From an uncultured delta proteobacterium (GTDB taxonomy: Bacteria > Desulfobacterota > Desulfobulbia > Desulfobulbales > Desulfocapsaceae), in assembly GCA_903901335.1 (NCBI GenBank), contig CAIUQR010000061.1:124001-188000 (forward strand): 64,000 nt of DNA. Direction: 5' to 3'. Under the pieces are notes generated by a model. The model saw nothing but the letters and a program-made list of their open reading frames with translations. It was not told the origin of the DNA and did no database searches. Positions 34,794 through 43,989 of this stretch are shown in pieces. Positions within the stretch are counted from its first letter, which is position 1, and the number at the start of each line of letters is the position of its first letter. The translations under genes and the position numbers were made by a program.

Positions 34794-34828
34794 ATATTAC
34801 TTTTTGATGAAGGTGTGAGAGAGCAGCT

Positions 34829-36091
34829 ATGGCTATAATTGTACAGAAATTTGGTGGTACATCGGTCGGTAGCCCGCAGAAAATCAAAGCAGTTGCTGAT
34901 CGGGTTCTGCGCTATAAGAATGAAGGTCACAAGGTCGTTGTCGTCCTTTCAGCCATGTCGGGAGAAACCAACCGCCTGACGGATCTGGCCTTTCAGATGC
35001 AGGCACGGCCTGATACACGGGAAATGGATATGCTCTTATCCACAGGTGAGCAGGTGACGGTCGCCCTCTTTTCGATGGCCATTAAAGAAGCCGGACATAA
35101 CGCAATATCGTTTCTTGGCGATCAAGTCAAGATACTCACCGATTCCACCCACACAAAAGCACGGATTCAATCCATAGATACTGAAAAAATCTTCAAATAT
35201 CTCGATGAAGGTTGTGTCGTGACCGTTGCCGGTTTCCAGGGTGTTGATGGAGTAGGGGATATCACCACCCTTGGCCGAGGCGGTTCCGATACTACAGCGG
35301 TTGCGTTGGCTGCTGCGATGAAGGCGGATGTCTGTGAGATATTTACCGATGTGGAAGGGGTATACACAACGGATCCCAATATATGCGCCAAGGCGAGAAA
35401 AATCGACCGCATCTCTTATGACGAGATGCTCGAGCTGGCCAGTCTGGGGGCGAAGGTTCTGGATATTCGTTCGGTAGCCTTTGCTAAAAGATATAACGTT
35501 CCCCTTCATGTTCGGTCAACATTTACCGAAACTGAAGGTACCTGGGTTGTTGAGGAGGATAAAATAATGGAAGATGTCATTGTATCAGGAGTCACATATA
35601 ATAAAAACGAGGCAAGAGTCACTATCTGCGGAGTGCCGGATCAGCCCGGAATTGCTGCAAAGATCTTCAGCCCTATCTCGGATGCGGATATAAACGTCGA
35701 TATGATTATTCAGAATCAGGATACTGGAGCCGGGTTGACCGACATGACATTTACCGTCATGCGTATTGATTATGTCCGAACCATGGAACTCCTGAAAGGG
35801 GTTGCGAAGGAGATAGGGGCAAAAGGTATCTATGGCTCCGACAGTATCACCAAGATTTCCATCGTTGGTGTAGGGATGCGAAACCATTCAGGAATAGCCA
35901 CGACCATGTTTAATGTGCTTGCAAACGAGGGAATTAATATCTCCATGATCTCTACCTCTGAAATCAAAATTTCCTGCGTCATTGCAGAAAAATATACCGA
36001 ACTTGCCGTGCGGGCCCTCCATGATGCCTTTGTCTTGGAAAAACCGGACCTCCCGTCCGAGGCATACGAACTGGACAACCCTAAAAAATAA
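34829..36091 (+). CDS. lysC: Aspartate kinase
   Basis: A 420-residue aspartokinase, first enzyme of the lysine, threonine and methionine branch. The catalytic domain has KFGGTSVGSPQKI at the start, GRGGSDTTAVALAA and FTDVEGVYTTDP; two ACT domains at the C-terminus (about 265-405) bind the feedback inhibitor. An internal start for a separate beta subunit, as in some aspartokinases, is not evident. The ATG has gagagagc upstream. It is followed 6 bp later by a HhH protein gene. Confidence 0.96.
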   Translation: MAIIVQKFGGTSVGSPQKIKAVADRVLRYKNEGHKVVVVLSAMSGETNRLTDLAFQMQARPDTREMDMLLSTGEQVTVALFSMAIKEAGHNAISFLGDQVKILTDSTHTKARIQSIDTEKIFKYLDEGCVVTVAGFQGVDGVGDITTLGRGGSDTTAVALAAAMKADVCEIFTDVEGVYTTDPNICAKARKIDRISYDEMLELASLGAKVLDIRSVAFAKRYNVPLHVRSTFTETEGTWVVEEDKIMEDVIVSGVTYNKNEARVTICGVPDQPGIAAKIFSPISDADINVDMIIQNQDTGAGLTDMTFTVMRIDYVRTMELLKGVAKEIGAKGIYGSDSITKISIVGVGMRNHSGIATTMFNVLANEGINISMISTSEIKISCVIAEKYTELAVRALHDAFVLEKPDLPSEAYELDNPKK

Positions 36092-36097
36092 TCGTTC

Positions 36098-36565
36098 ATG
36101 CCCTCTGCCATATCTACCCAGGAGGTTGATTACAAACAGAAGCAGGATGATCGTCTGATCATCCTGCTGGGGACAGGTATATTCCTTTTTTTTATTTTTT
36201 GTTTCCAGCAGTTAAGTATCATCCAACTATCCTCCCAAAAAGATTTGCAGCTGCAATGGACAGGGAGTCTGATTGTTGTTGATAAAACAGGGCCTTTCCA
36301 GCAACAAGAAACAGAAAAAGATACGGTTCATGATACCTTGATCCCTGCGGCATTCACCCCCTTCTTCTTTGCCCCGTTGCCGATCAATGAGGCGGATCAG
36401 CAACTCCTTGAAACTGTTTCCGGTATTGGTCCGCGTCTGGCGGCAGAGATCATCAGGACCAGGGGAGAGCAGGGTCCCTTTCACAGCCCGGACGATCTGT
36501 TGCATGTTCGTGGGATCGGTACAAAGCGGATGCTCAAATTCGCCGGCCAGTTCTCCTACAGATAA
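36098..36565 (+). CDS. Membrane-anchored helix-hairpin-helix protein (ComEA-like)
   Basis: A 155-residue protein with one N-terminal membrane helix (about 20-43), a linker, and a C-terminal tandem helix-hairpin-helix DNA-binding domain (NEADQQLLETVSGIGPRLA ... LLHVRGIGTKRMLKF). This is the ComEA layout: it would bind double-stranded DNA outside the membrane, in uptake or surface attachment. No other competence gene is nearby. It sits 6 bp after lysC and 4 bp before miaA. Confidence 0.8.
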   Translation: MPSAISTQEVDYKQKQDDRLIILLGTGIFLFFIFCFQQLSIIQLSSQKDLQLQWTGSLIVVDKTGPFQQQETEKDTVHDTLIPAAFTPFFFAPLPINEADQQLLETVSGIGPRLAAEIIRTRGEQGPFHSPDDLLHVRGIGTKRMLKFAGQFSYR

Positions 36566-36569
36566 CGAC

Positions 36570-37517
36570 GTGACCCAGTTTCCAATCACACAACCTGTCC
36601 TGGTGATTGTGGGGCCGACGGCTATAGGCAAAACCGCTCTTTCGCTTGAGTTGGCCAGGGTCTTCAATTGCGAGATAGTCAATTTGGATTCCATGCAGGT
36701 GTATCGATATATGAACATCGGTACTGCCAAAGCGACAAACGAGGAGAGGAGCAGTGTTCCTCATCATCTGATTGATATTACCGATCCGGATCAAGAATAC
36801 GATGCCGAGCGGTTTGTCTCTGATTCCTGTAAGGCAATACACGATATCCATGCCGGAAAAAAGATACCCCTGCTTACCGGCGGAACGGGCCTCTATCTGC
36901 GTGCCCTTACCGAAGGCCTTTTTGCCGGTGGTAAACAGTATCCGGAACTTCGAGCCCGGCTCAAGGCCAGATTGGCCCTGGAAGGAAGCTCTGATTTACA
37001 TAAGGAACTTGTTTTATATGATCGTATTTCCGCAGAAAGAATCCATGAAAATGATACACACAGGTTGATCAGGGCACTGGAGATATACTATGGTTCCGGC
37101 ATTCCCTGGTCCAAACATCTTCTTCTCCAAACGGAAGAAAAAATATCACCTCGTTTTACAAATATCCTGCAGATTGGTCTGATCTGCGACAGAAAAGTCC
37201 TCTATGAACGCATTAATAATCGTTGCAGCAGTATGTTCCAAGCGGGTTTGGAACAAGAGGTAAGGGGGCTTCTGGAGGCAGGTTACAATGCTGAGTTGAA
37301 ATCGATGATGTCCATTGGTTATAGACATATGGTAAATTATATCAAAGGAATATGGAACCAGCAGGAAATGGAGAGATTACTTGCAAGAGACACCAGACGA
37401 TATGCAAAACGCCAGTTCACCTGGTTTCAAAACATAGACAACATCACCTGGTTCAATATCTCGGACACGACAAAGATAAGAAAGTACGTTGCCGGTTGGC
37501 TTGAAGAGCATAGATGA
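36570..37517 (+). CDS. miaA: tRNA dimethylallyltransferase
   Basis: A 315-residue enzyme that adds the dimethylallyl group to N6 of A37 in tRNAs that read UNN codons. Marks: P-loop GPTAIGKTALS, DSMQVYRYMNIGTAK, GGTGLYLRAL, and the C-terminal YAKRQFTWF. The start is set at a GTG 4 bp after the preceding stop (VTQFPITQ), because the next Met is inside the conserved domain and the longer frame overlaps the HhH gene. The partner modification enzyme MiaB is encoded 4 kb downstream. Confidence 0.93.
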   Translation: MTQFPITQPVLVIVGPTAIGKTALSLELARVFNCEIVNLDSMQVYRYMNIGTAKATNEERSSVPHHLIDITDPDQEYDAERFVSDSCKAIHDIHAGKKIPLLTGGTGLYLRALTEGLFAGGKQYPELRARLKARLALEGSSDLHKELVLYDRISAERIHENDTHRLIRALEIYYGSGIPWSKHLLLQTEEKISPRFTNILQIGLICDRKVLYERINNRCSSMFQAGLEQEVRGLLEAGYNAELKSMMSIGYRHMVNYIKGIWNQQEMERLLARDTRRYAKRQFTWFQNIDNITWFNISDTTKIRKYVAGWLEEHR

Positions 37518-37558
37518 AATTATTAGTATAATCAAAATGTAGAACAAATTAGGCGCTT

Positions 37559-39319
37559 ATGATTCAGGACACTGAGATCCGACACTGGCAGAGACCACTT
37601 CAATTTTCTCCAACAGCGGAGCAAAACCATCTTGCCCAAAAATTCAATGTTCATCCCTTAATCATCCATCTTCTTGAATTAAGAAATATCGCAGGAAGCA
37701 ATGAAATTGAAAGATTTCTCAATCCAAGCCTTGCCTTTCTTCCCGATCCCTTCTCAATGAAAGACATGGATACGGCGGTTTCCCTTGTTTCAAAAGCTAT
37801 TAAAGCCCATGCAGAAATAGTCATCTGGGGTGATTATGACGTTGATGGAATGACTGCTACGTGTTTACTCGTAAAATTTTTTAAAAAAATCGGGATACAT
37901 GCCAGATGGAATATTCCAGATCGTTTTTCTGAAGGATATGGACTGAACAGCAAAGGAATCGAAGCAATTCGGTCTGATATTCAAACCGATCTTCCGCTCC
38001 TCATTACCGTCGATTGCGGCATTTCAAATCATGCCGAGATACAAAGGGCGAAGGAACTCGGTTTTAACGTAATTATAACCGATCATCACGAACCACCTGA
38101 AATTTCAGTACATGCAGATGCGATCTTGAATGTTAAACAGGAATGCTGCACATTTATCACTCAAGATCTTGCTGGAGTAGGAACGGCATTTTATCTGGCG
38201 GCAGGTATACGATCACGATTAAATTCTGAAGGGTATTTCAGGGATGGCGAGGGTGCGCCAAACTTAAAGCAATTTCTAGATTATGTCTCTATCGGCACGA
38301 TTGCAGATATGGTTCCGCTTTCATGGATAAATAGAATCCTGGTCAAAGCAGGGTTTGAAGTACTCTCTGTATGTCCACGCAGAGGGATATCTGCATTGCT
38401 GAGATCCAGCAATATCGGTGCCGGCACAATTACATCCGACGACATCGCCTTTCAGGTTGCCCCAAAAATTAATGCGGCAGGGCGAATGGGGAAAGTAGAT
38501 ATTGCTATGGACCTTTTATTGTGTGACGATGAGAACAAAGCCAGTGAGCTTGCCGGCAAGCTCACTGAGCTCAACTCAAAACGAAAAAAGATCTGCAGAG
38601 ATATTCTCGAATCAACATTAGATATTGATCCAAATAGATTGATATTAAATAATAACTGTATTATTATTTCCGGAGATTTTCACCAGGGAGTCATTGGTAT
38701 AGTTGCCTCCCAACTGGCAAACAGATACAATTTTCCCGCCATTCTCTTTACGCACGACACTTCGAAATATGGAAAATCAGTTTTAAAAGGCTCCGGAAGG
38801 TCAATACCTGGTATCGATCTCTTTGCTGTTTTATGTCAATGCGATAGATTTTTACTTAAATATGGGGGACATAGCATGGCGGCAGGTATGTCCCTTTTTG
38901 AAGAAAACCTTGAAATCTTCAAAAATCGGTTTTCAGGAATTCTCAAAGAAGAAATGGTAAAAAAACAAAAAAGCGATCAATTCATAATAGATGCAGAATT
39001 TTCGATAGAGAACCTCTTTGAAGAGGGTGTGGTTGAGCAATTACAAACACTAGAGCCCTTTGGCATTGGCAATAGACGTCCTGTCTTTTCTGATGCAAAG
39101 GCGTTTATTTATGATTGTCGTTCCCTTGGGCACAACGGTGATCATCTCAGGCTTTCCTTCAGGTGTAAATATTCAAATCGACAGGGAATGGGATTTAATC
39201 TCGGTCATCGAAAAGAACTTTTACGGGAACAATCAGTTCATCATACTATTTATACACCGTCTTTAAACCGATACAGGAACACTGTTTCCTGGGAAGTCAG
39301 GCTCCTCGATATTTTTTAG
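37559..39319 (+). CDS. recJ: Single-strand-specific 5'-3' exonuclease RecJ
   Basis: A 586-residue DHH-family exonuclease used in recombination and mismatch repair. Motifs: IWGDYDVDGMTATCLL (motif I), VDCGISNHAEI (II), ITDHHEPPE (III, the DHH), APKINAAGRMG, and the DHHA1 motif GGHSMAAG. Length is usual. It is more AT-rich than its neighbours. It lies 41 bp after miaA on the same strand. Confidence 0.96.
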   Translation: MIQDTEIRHWQRPLQFSPTAEQNHLAQKFNVHPLIIHLLELRNIAGSNEIERFLNPSLAFLPDPFSMKDMDTAVSLVSKAIKAHAEIVIWGDYDVDGMTATCLLVKFFKKIGIHARWNIPDRFSEGYGLNSKGIEAIRSDIQTDLPLLITVDCGISNHAEIQRAKELGFNVIITDHHEPPEISVHADAILNVKQECCTFITQDLAGVGTAFYLAAGIRSRLNSEGYFRDGEGAPNLKQFLDYVSIGTIADMVPLSWINRILVKAGFEVLSVCPRRGISALLRSSNIGAGTITSDDIAFQVAPKINAAGRMGKVDIAMDLLLCDDENKASELAGKLTELNSKRKKICRDILESTLDIDPNRLILNNNCIIISGDFHQGVIGIVASQLANRYNFPAILFTHDTSKYGKSVLKGSGRSIPGIDLFAVLCQCDRFLLKYGGHSMAAGMSLFEENLEIFKNRFSGILKEEMVKKQKSDQFIIDAEFSIENLFEEGVVEQLQTLEPFGIGNRRPVFSDAKAFIYDCRSLGHNGDHLRLSFRCKYSNRQGMGFNLGHRKELLREQSVHHTIYTPSLNRYRNTVSWEVRLLDIF

Positions 39320-39670
39320 CTTTTTTCCAGTCTCACAACAAACGTCACAATAGAAGGCGAGAACCAGGTTGAAACCCTGGTTATGGAGTTGTATTTATAA
39401 TTAATTTTATTATTAAACATAATATACATTATGCGACATTGTTATTGTGCTCATATAACTTAGATTCAGAGGGGCTTTCTGTGTTTTGGAACAGAGACTT
39501 TCACATGGGCTTTCTCTTTTTGCTAAAAAATGGTAAAGAAACGGTCTTGATTGCAATTAATTTCACAAAGGCCCTTACCTTTCGGCAGATTTACATGCTA
39601 ACTTATTTTCGTAGAAACAATATGATGATAAAATTATCTAATTAAATATATAAACTAATGGTGCAAAACA
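39320..39670. other. Intergenic region upstream of purB
   Basis: About 350 AT-rich bases. A 7-bp hairpin (aaccagg 39362-39368 / cctggtt 39376-39382) soon after recJ may be a weak terminator, but no T-run follows. A 68-codon frame (39439-39645) has no ribosome-binding site or motif. No purine riboswitch was recognised. Confidence 0.4.
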
Positions 39671-41116
39671 ATGTCGAGGGAAATTTATCAGGAACCACTC
39701 GTTAGTCGCTATACAAGTCGTAAAATGCAGGAATTATTTTCTGAAAAGAAGAGATTTACGAACTGGCGTAAATGCTGGATTGCTTTAGCAGAAGCTCAAT
39801 ATGAATTAGGTTTGACGGACCTCATCACTACAGAAATGCTTGATGAGATGAGAGCAAATCAAGAAAATATCGATTACGATCTTGCTGCCGCGAAAGAAAA
39901 AGAGATTCGACATGATGTTATGGCCCATGTTTACGAATTCGGAACTAAGTGCCCTAAAGCAGAGGGAATTATTCACCTGGGAGCCACATCACAGTTTGTC
40001 GTCTGCAATACCGACCTGATTATTCAAAAAGAAGCTTTTTCCCTGGTGCGATCCAGCCTGCTGCAGGTAATTAAAAATCTGGCTGACTTTTGTCAAAAAT
40101 ACAAATCGCTGCCTACCCTTGGGTTTACTCATTATCAACCGGCCCAACCTACCACGGTTGGTAAAAGGAATGCGTTATATATCCAAGATCTTATCATGGA
40201 TCTTACCTATATCGACTTTTTCCTTGACCAGGTGAAAGCCAGGGGGGCTAAAGGCACGGTCGGAACGCAGGCAACATTTCTTGAACTTTTCAAAGGCGAT
40301 AACAAAAAAGTTCGGATGCTGGATGAATTGGTGAGCCGAAAACTGGGGTTTTCTGAGGCATTTGCGGTTACAGGACAGACTTATACCCGCAAACTTGACA
40401 TGAAACTGGCCGAAACCCTGGCAGGTATCGGCGCCTCAGCCCATAAATTTGCAGTAGACCTTCGCCTGCTCTCCAATTTAAAGGTTCAGGAAGAACCCTT
40501 CGAGAAAAATCAGACGGGTTCTTCTGCTATGGCTTATAAAAGAAATCCGATGAGATGTGAACGGATGACAGGCCTTGCACGAAAACTTATGGGTCTTCCG
40601 CAGGATTTTGCTGCGACCTATAGCAACCAATGGTTCGAGAGGACTCTTGATGACTCGGCAATCCGCAGGATGGACATCCCGCAGGCATTTCTGCTCACGG
40701 ATGCAATTCTTAAACTTTACATTAATATAACTTCTGATATGGTTGTATTTCCAAAACAAATAGAACGGCATCTCCTGGCTGAATTACCCTTTATGGCCAC
40801 GGAAAAAATCCTTATGGAAGCCGTTGCAAGAGGGAAAAGCAGACAGGAAATGCATGAAGTGATCAAAGAACATTCACTTGTTTCTGGGAGAATGGTAAAG
40901 GAAAATGGGCAGGAAAATGATTTACTCTTCAGACTTGCCGAAGACGGACGTATCCCCTTTTCTCTCGATCAGCTTCAGGCTTTGATTGGAGATTTTTCGC
41001 AATTTACTGGTCGGGCCTCTGCCCAAACAGTTGAATATCTTGACGAAATTGTCTATCCGCTGCTTGATAAGAATAAAGACAGGATGAGCGTGATAGATTC
41101 ATCCCTCTCTGTTTGA
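39671..41116 (+). CDS. purB: Adenylosuccinate lyase
   Basis: A 481-residue lyase acting twice in purine synthesis, releasing fumarate from SAICAR and from adenylosuccinate. The family signature is GSSAMAYKRNPMRCE (usually SSAMPYKRNP, so Pro is Ala here); TSQFVVCNTD and GFTHYQPAQPTT are the other active-site blocks. It is the longer PurB type found in eukaryotes and many deltaproteobacteria. The ATG lacks a strong Shine-Dalgarno. Confidence 0.95.
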   Translation: MSREIYQEPLVSRYTSRKMQELFSEKKRFTNWRKCWIALAEAQYELGLTDLITTEMLDEMRANQENIDYDLAAAKEKEIRHDVMAHVYEFGTKCPKAEGIIHLGATSQFVVCNTDLIIQKEAFSLVRSSLLQVIKNLADFCQKYKSLPTLGFTHYQPAQPTTVGKRNALYIQDLIMDLTYIDFFLDQVKARGAKGTVGTQATFLELFKGDNKKVRMLDELVSRKLGFSEAFAVTGQTYTRKLDMKLAETLAGIGASAHKFAVDLRLLSNLKVQEEPFEKNQTGSSAMAYKRNPMRCERMTGLARKLMGLPQDFAATYSNQWFERTLDDSAIRRMDIPQAFLLTDAILKLYINITSDMVVFPKQIERHLLAELPFMATEKILMEAVARGKSRQEMHEVIKEHSLVSGRMVKENGQENDLLFRLAEDGRIPFSLDQLQALIGDFSQFTGRASAQTVEYLDEIVYPLLDKNKDRMSVIDSSLSV

Positions 41117-41172
41117 CCAGAGCCGTCCACGGCTTATGCTCGCCGATTACCGTTGCCATAAAATTTTTTATA

Positions 41173-41418
41173 ATGTGTAATCAGATGGATAATGAACGAT
41201 TAAAAACACTTTATTTGCGAATATCGGTTGATCAGTACCATTTTCTGAAATTTATCTTGGAGGGATACGATGGACTTGCTGTCTTGTCCAAAAAAGAAAC
41301 CGATATTGTTCTTCTGCGTTATCCCCTTGAAATGCAAGAAGATCTTATGCAACTGCTTTCCTTGATAGGAAAAAGAATTTTCCGACCCGAATATCTCGAA
41401 AAAGAATCAATAAACTAA
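41173..41418 (+). CDS. DUF4911 small protein
   Basis: An 81-residue soluble protein matching the DUF4911 pattern: ISVDQYHFLKFILEGYDGLAVL, then IVLLRYPLEMQEDLMQLL. Function unknown; it is common next to miaB in deltaproteobacteria. The frame is open from 41113 but the first ATG is 41173; the ATG at 41185 is an alternative. Neither has a clear ribosome-binding site. It lies between purB and miaB, 26 bp before the latter. Confidence 0.75.
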   Translation: MCNQMDNERLKTLYLRISVDQYHFLKFILEGYDGLAVLSKKETDIVLLRYPLEMQEDLMQLLSLIGKRIFRPEYLEKESIN

Positions 41419-41444
41419 TTTATGATACTGATATAATGTGAAAT

Positions 41445-42818
41445 ATGGCAGATAAATCCTTTTATATTAAGACATTCGGATGTCAGATGAACGAGAGAGA
41501 TTCCGAAATAATGGCCCAGACTCTTACTGAGTGTGGTTATAAAGAGAGCCTGGAGATGAACTCTGCAGATCTGATTATAATTAATACGTGTTCAATCCGG
41601 GCAAAGGCCGAACAAAAAGTCATGAGTCTTCTCGGCATGCTCAGAAAAGAAAAAACGAATCGTCCCGAATTAAAAATCTGCGTAGCGGGTTGTGTCGCTC
41701 AACAGGAAGGCGAACAACTCATAAACCGTATGCCCCATGTGGATTATGTCGTAGGGACCCAACATATTTATAATATTCAACAATTATTCCATAACGATAT
41801 CAATGACAAACAGATTGCCACCTCTTTGTCTGACTCCTACCTTATCCCGAGATTTATCCCGGGATTTGATTCCGATCAGTCTGTCTTGGGAGCCTTGCCT
41901 GGAAGGAAGCCATTTAAAAAATTCGTTACGATTATGCAAGGCTGCAATAATTTTTGTACATATTGCGTTGTCCCATACACAAGAGGTCGGGAGATATCAC
42001 GTAATAAGAACGATATAATTGACGAAATTAAAGTATTGGTTGAGCATGGAATCAAGGAAATCACTCTTCTTGGTCAAAATGTCAACTCCTATGGTCTTGC
42101 CAATAAGGTAACAGAAAATGGATTGCCCTATTCTTTTCCCTCTCTCTTAAAAGACGTTGCCAGAATCCCCGGCCTGAAAAGATTGAGATTTACTACATCT
42201 CATCCCAAAGATTTTTCCGATGATCTCATACAATGTTTTCTGGAAATCGATATCCTCTGCCACCAGATACATCTGCCGGTTCAGGCCGGCTCCGATACCA
42301 TTTTGAAAAAGATGAGCAGAAAGTATACCATTGCAGATTATCTACAGAAGATTGTTGCCCTTCGTACCTCTTGTCCGGATATCGCCATTACCACCGATAT
42401 TATCGTCGGATTTCCGGGCGAAACCGACCGCGATTTTGAACAGACGCTACATCTGTTGGAGCAGGTCCGATTTGATGGATCTTTTTCTTTTAAATATTCA
42501 GACAGACCTGGTACAAAATCAAGTTTGCTTGAGGGGAAAATAACCGAAATAATAAAGACAGAAAGGCTCAGCCGATTTCAGACGAGACAAGACGAAATCA
42601 GTCTTGAAAAAAATAGCGCTTTTACTGGTAAGACCCTTTCTGTTATGGTCGAGTCCGTTAATGAAAACGGCTTTCAAGGACGCTCGCAATTCAATCATGT
42701 TGTCCATGTTGAATCATCTATAGTTGGTTATTCACCGGGTGAACTGATCGATGTTTTGATCGTTCATGCAGGGCAGCATTCTCTGCAAGGAAGATGTAAT
42801 TTACAACATGTGCTATAA
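41445..42818 (+). CDS. miaB: tRNA-2-methylthio-N6-dimethylallyladenosine synthase
   Basis: A 457-residue methylthiotransferase that completes ms2i6A37 after MiaA. It has the N-terminal cluster domain (TFGCQMNERDSE, NTCSIRAKAEQK, VAGCVAQQ), the radical SAM motif QGCNNFCTYCVVPYTRG, and a C-terminal TRAM domain. The three N-terminal Cys and the three radical SAM Cys are all present. It starts with ATG 26 bp after the DUF4911 gene. Confidence 0.96.
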   Translation: MADKSFYIKTFGCQMNERDSEIMAQTLTECGYKESLEMNSADLIIINTCSIRAKAEQKVMSLLGMLRKEKTNRPELKICVAGCVAQQEGEQLINRMPHVDYVVGTQHIYNIQQLFHNDINDKQIATSLSDSYLIPRFIPGFDSDQSVLGALPGRKPFKKFVTIMQGCNNFCTYCVVPYTRGREISRNKNDIIDEIKVLVEHGIKEITLLGQNVNSYGLANKVTENGLPYSFPSLLKDVARIPGLKRLRFTTSHPKDFSDDLIQCFLEIDILCHQIHLPVQAGSDTILKKMSRKYTIADYLQKIVALRTSCPDIAITTDIIVGFPGETDRDFEQTLHLLEQVRFDGSFSFKYSDRPGTKSSLLEGKITEIIKTERLSRFQTRQDEISLEKNSAFTGKTLSVMVESVNENGFQGRSQFNHVVHVESSIVGYSPGELIDVLIVHAGQHSLQGRCNLQHVL

Positions 42819-42833
42819 TTTTCGGAGACAGGT

Positions 42834-43643
42834 ATGAAAAAGATGTCCATTTTCAAGATACTCATCCCCCCTTCTTTTCTTCTTCTCGTTCTTTGTTTAT
42901 TCACTGGTTCTCTGCATGCGGAAACGAAGTTCGTTTCAGGGATTATTGTCGTCAACATCAGGGATTCTATTGAAAAACAGTCAAAAATTATCGGAACTGT
43001 TAAGACCGGAGATCAGGTTGAACTCCTTGAAGAAGGTAATAATTTTTCGCGCGTGAAGACCAAGGATCTTATCGAAGGATGGGTTCCATCCCATTATTTA
43101 CATGCGGAAATACCTACAGCTGAAACCATTATAAAATTGAAAGAAGAACTCATTGCATTAAAAAAGAAAAATGATCAACTTGCAGCCAATAAGACGAACA
43201 TTCCAACGGATAGCGGACTGCAGGAAGATCAAAGAAAAAAACTGAATCAATCTCTCGAATTGTTAAAGATCGAAAACAAACGTCTTCTTGAAGACAATCA
43301 AAAGTTTCTTCGCATAATCCAGGAAAAGGAGCAATCTGCGCAAACGCGGACATCGGAAAATAGTGAGGCGGACGCATTGAAGGAAAAGGTCGTTTCGTTA
43401 CAGAATAAATTGGATGTTCTGACAAATAATTCGAAAGATATCATTAATATAACCAATGAACGGGATAGCCTTTCCAGGGAGATTGAGATCGTGAAAACTG
43501 AATTAGCCAGTATGCAGAAATTCAATCAGAAGCTTGAGAATGACAAGATGTTCTCCTGGTTTTTTGCCGGCGCAGCAGTCTTTTTTGTCGGTCTCTTAAG
43601 CAGCAAGATATTTACCCGCAGAAAAAGCAAACTCACCTTTTAA
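42834..43643 (+). CDS. SH3-domain, coiled-coil, membrane-anchored protein (TIGR04211/YgiM type)
   Basis: A 269-residue envelope protein: signal peptide (cut near LHA-ETKF), a bacterial SH3 domain (about 38-90; VNIRDSIEKQSKIIGTVKTGD, GWVPSHYL), a long coiled coil (about 95-235) and one C-terminal membrane helix (WFFAGAAVFFVGLL, about 240-260) followed by basic residues. This is the layout of the YgiM/TIGR04211 family, thought to bind the cell wall or act in septation. It starts 15 bp after miaB and is followed by a small c-type-haem-like gene. Confidence 0.82.
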   Translation: MKKMSIFKILIPPSFLLLVLCLFTGSLHAETKFVSGIIVVNIRDSIEKQSKIIGTVKTGDQVELLEEGNNFSRVKTKDLIEGWVPSHYLHAEIPTAETIIKLKEELIALKKKNDQLAANKTNIPTDSGLQEDQRKKLNQSLELLKIENKRLLEDNQKFLRIIQEKEQSAQTRTSENSEADALKEKVVSLQNKLDVLTNNSKDIINITNERDSLSREIEIVKTELASMQKFNQKLENDKMFSWFFAGAAVFFVGLLSSKIFTRRKSKLTF

Positions 43644-43658
43644 GAGCCGCTACGAAAT

Positions 43659-43928
43659 ATGAAGAGAGAGGAAAGAAAAAATCAAGCTGCTTTCAATATT
43701 CTTTTCATATTGCTCTGTCTTGCAATTCTGCTCTTTCTTCTGAATGCCCCGAAAGAGACCACGTCAAAACTTCCAAACGATGCACAGCATGCCCGCTTTC
43801 AAGCAATGAAAAACAAAAAAGATGCGGAAAAACTCTGTGAGGAATGTCATTCCCCGCAGGGACAGGTCCCTCTGCAGGAAAATCACCCTCCCAAATTCCG
43901 ATGTCTGCTCTGTCACAAACCCCGATAG
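43659..43928 (+). CDS. Small membrane-anchored protein with two CxxCH motifs
   Basis: An 89-residue protein with an N-terminal membrane anchor or uncleaved signal (about 13-30) and two haem c motifs, CEECH (about residues 60-64) and CLLCH (about 82-86). It is probably a tiny diheme cytochrome exposed to the periplasm. The second motif lies six residues from the C-terminus. Axial ligands other than the motif His are limited (HPPK, QHARF). It is 15 bp after the SH3 protein gene and ends in front of convergent pepN. It may pass electrons to or from a larger cytochrome. Confidence 0.7.
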   Translation: MKREERKNQAAFNILFILLCLAILLFLLNAPKETTSKLPNDAQHARFQAMKNKKDAEKLCEECHSPQGQVPLQENHPPKFRCLLCHKPR

Positions 43929-43989
43929 CCCCCTCTGGATCCTCCAACCTGAATGCGTCTAATTTTTAGAACATTCCCTGCCTGTTCAA

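Noticed and set aside
39439-39645. 68-codon ORF between recJ and purB
   Set aside because: AT-rich, no ribosome-binding site, no motif.
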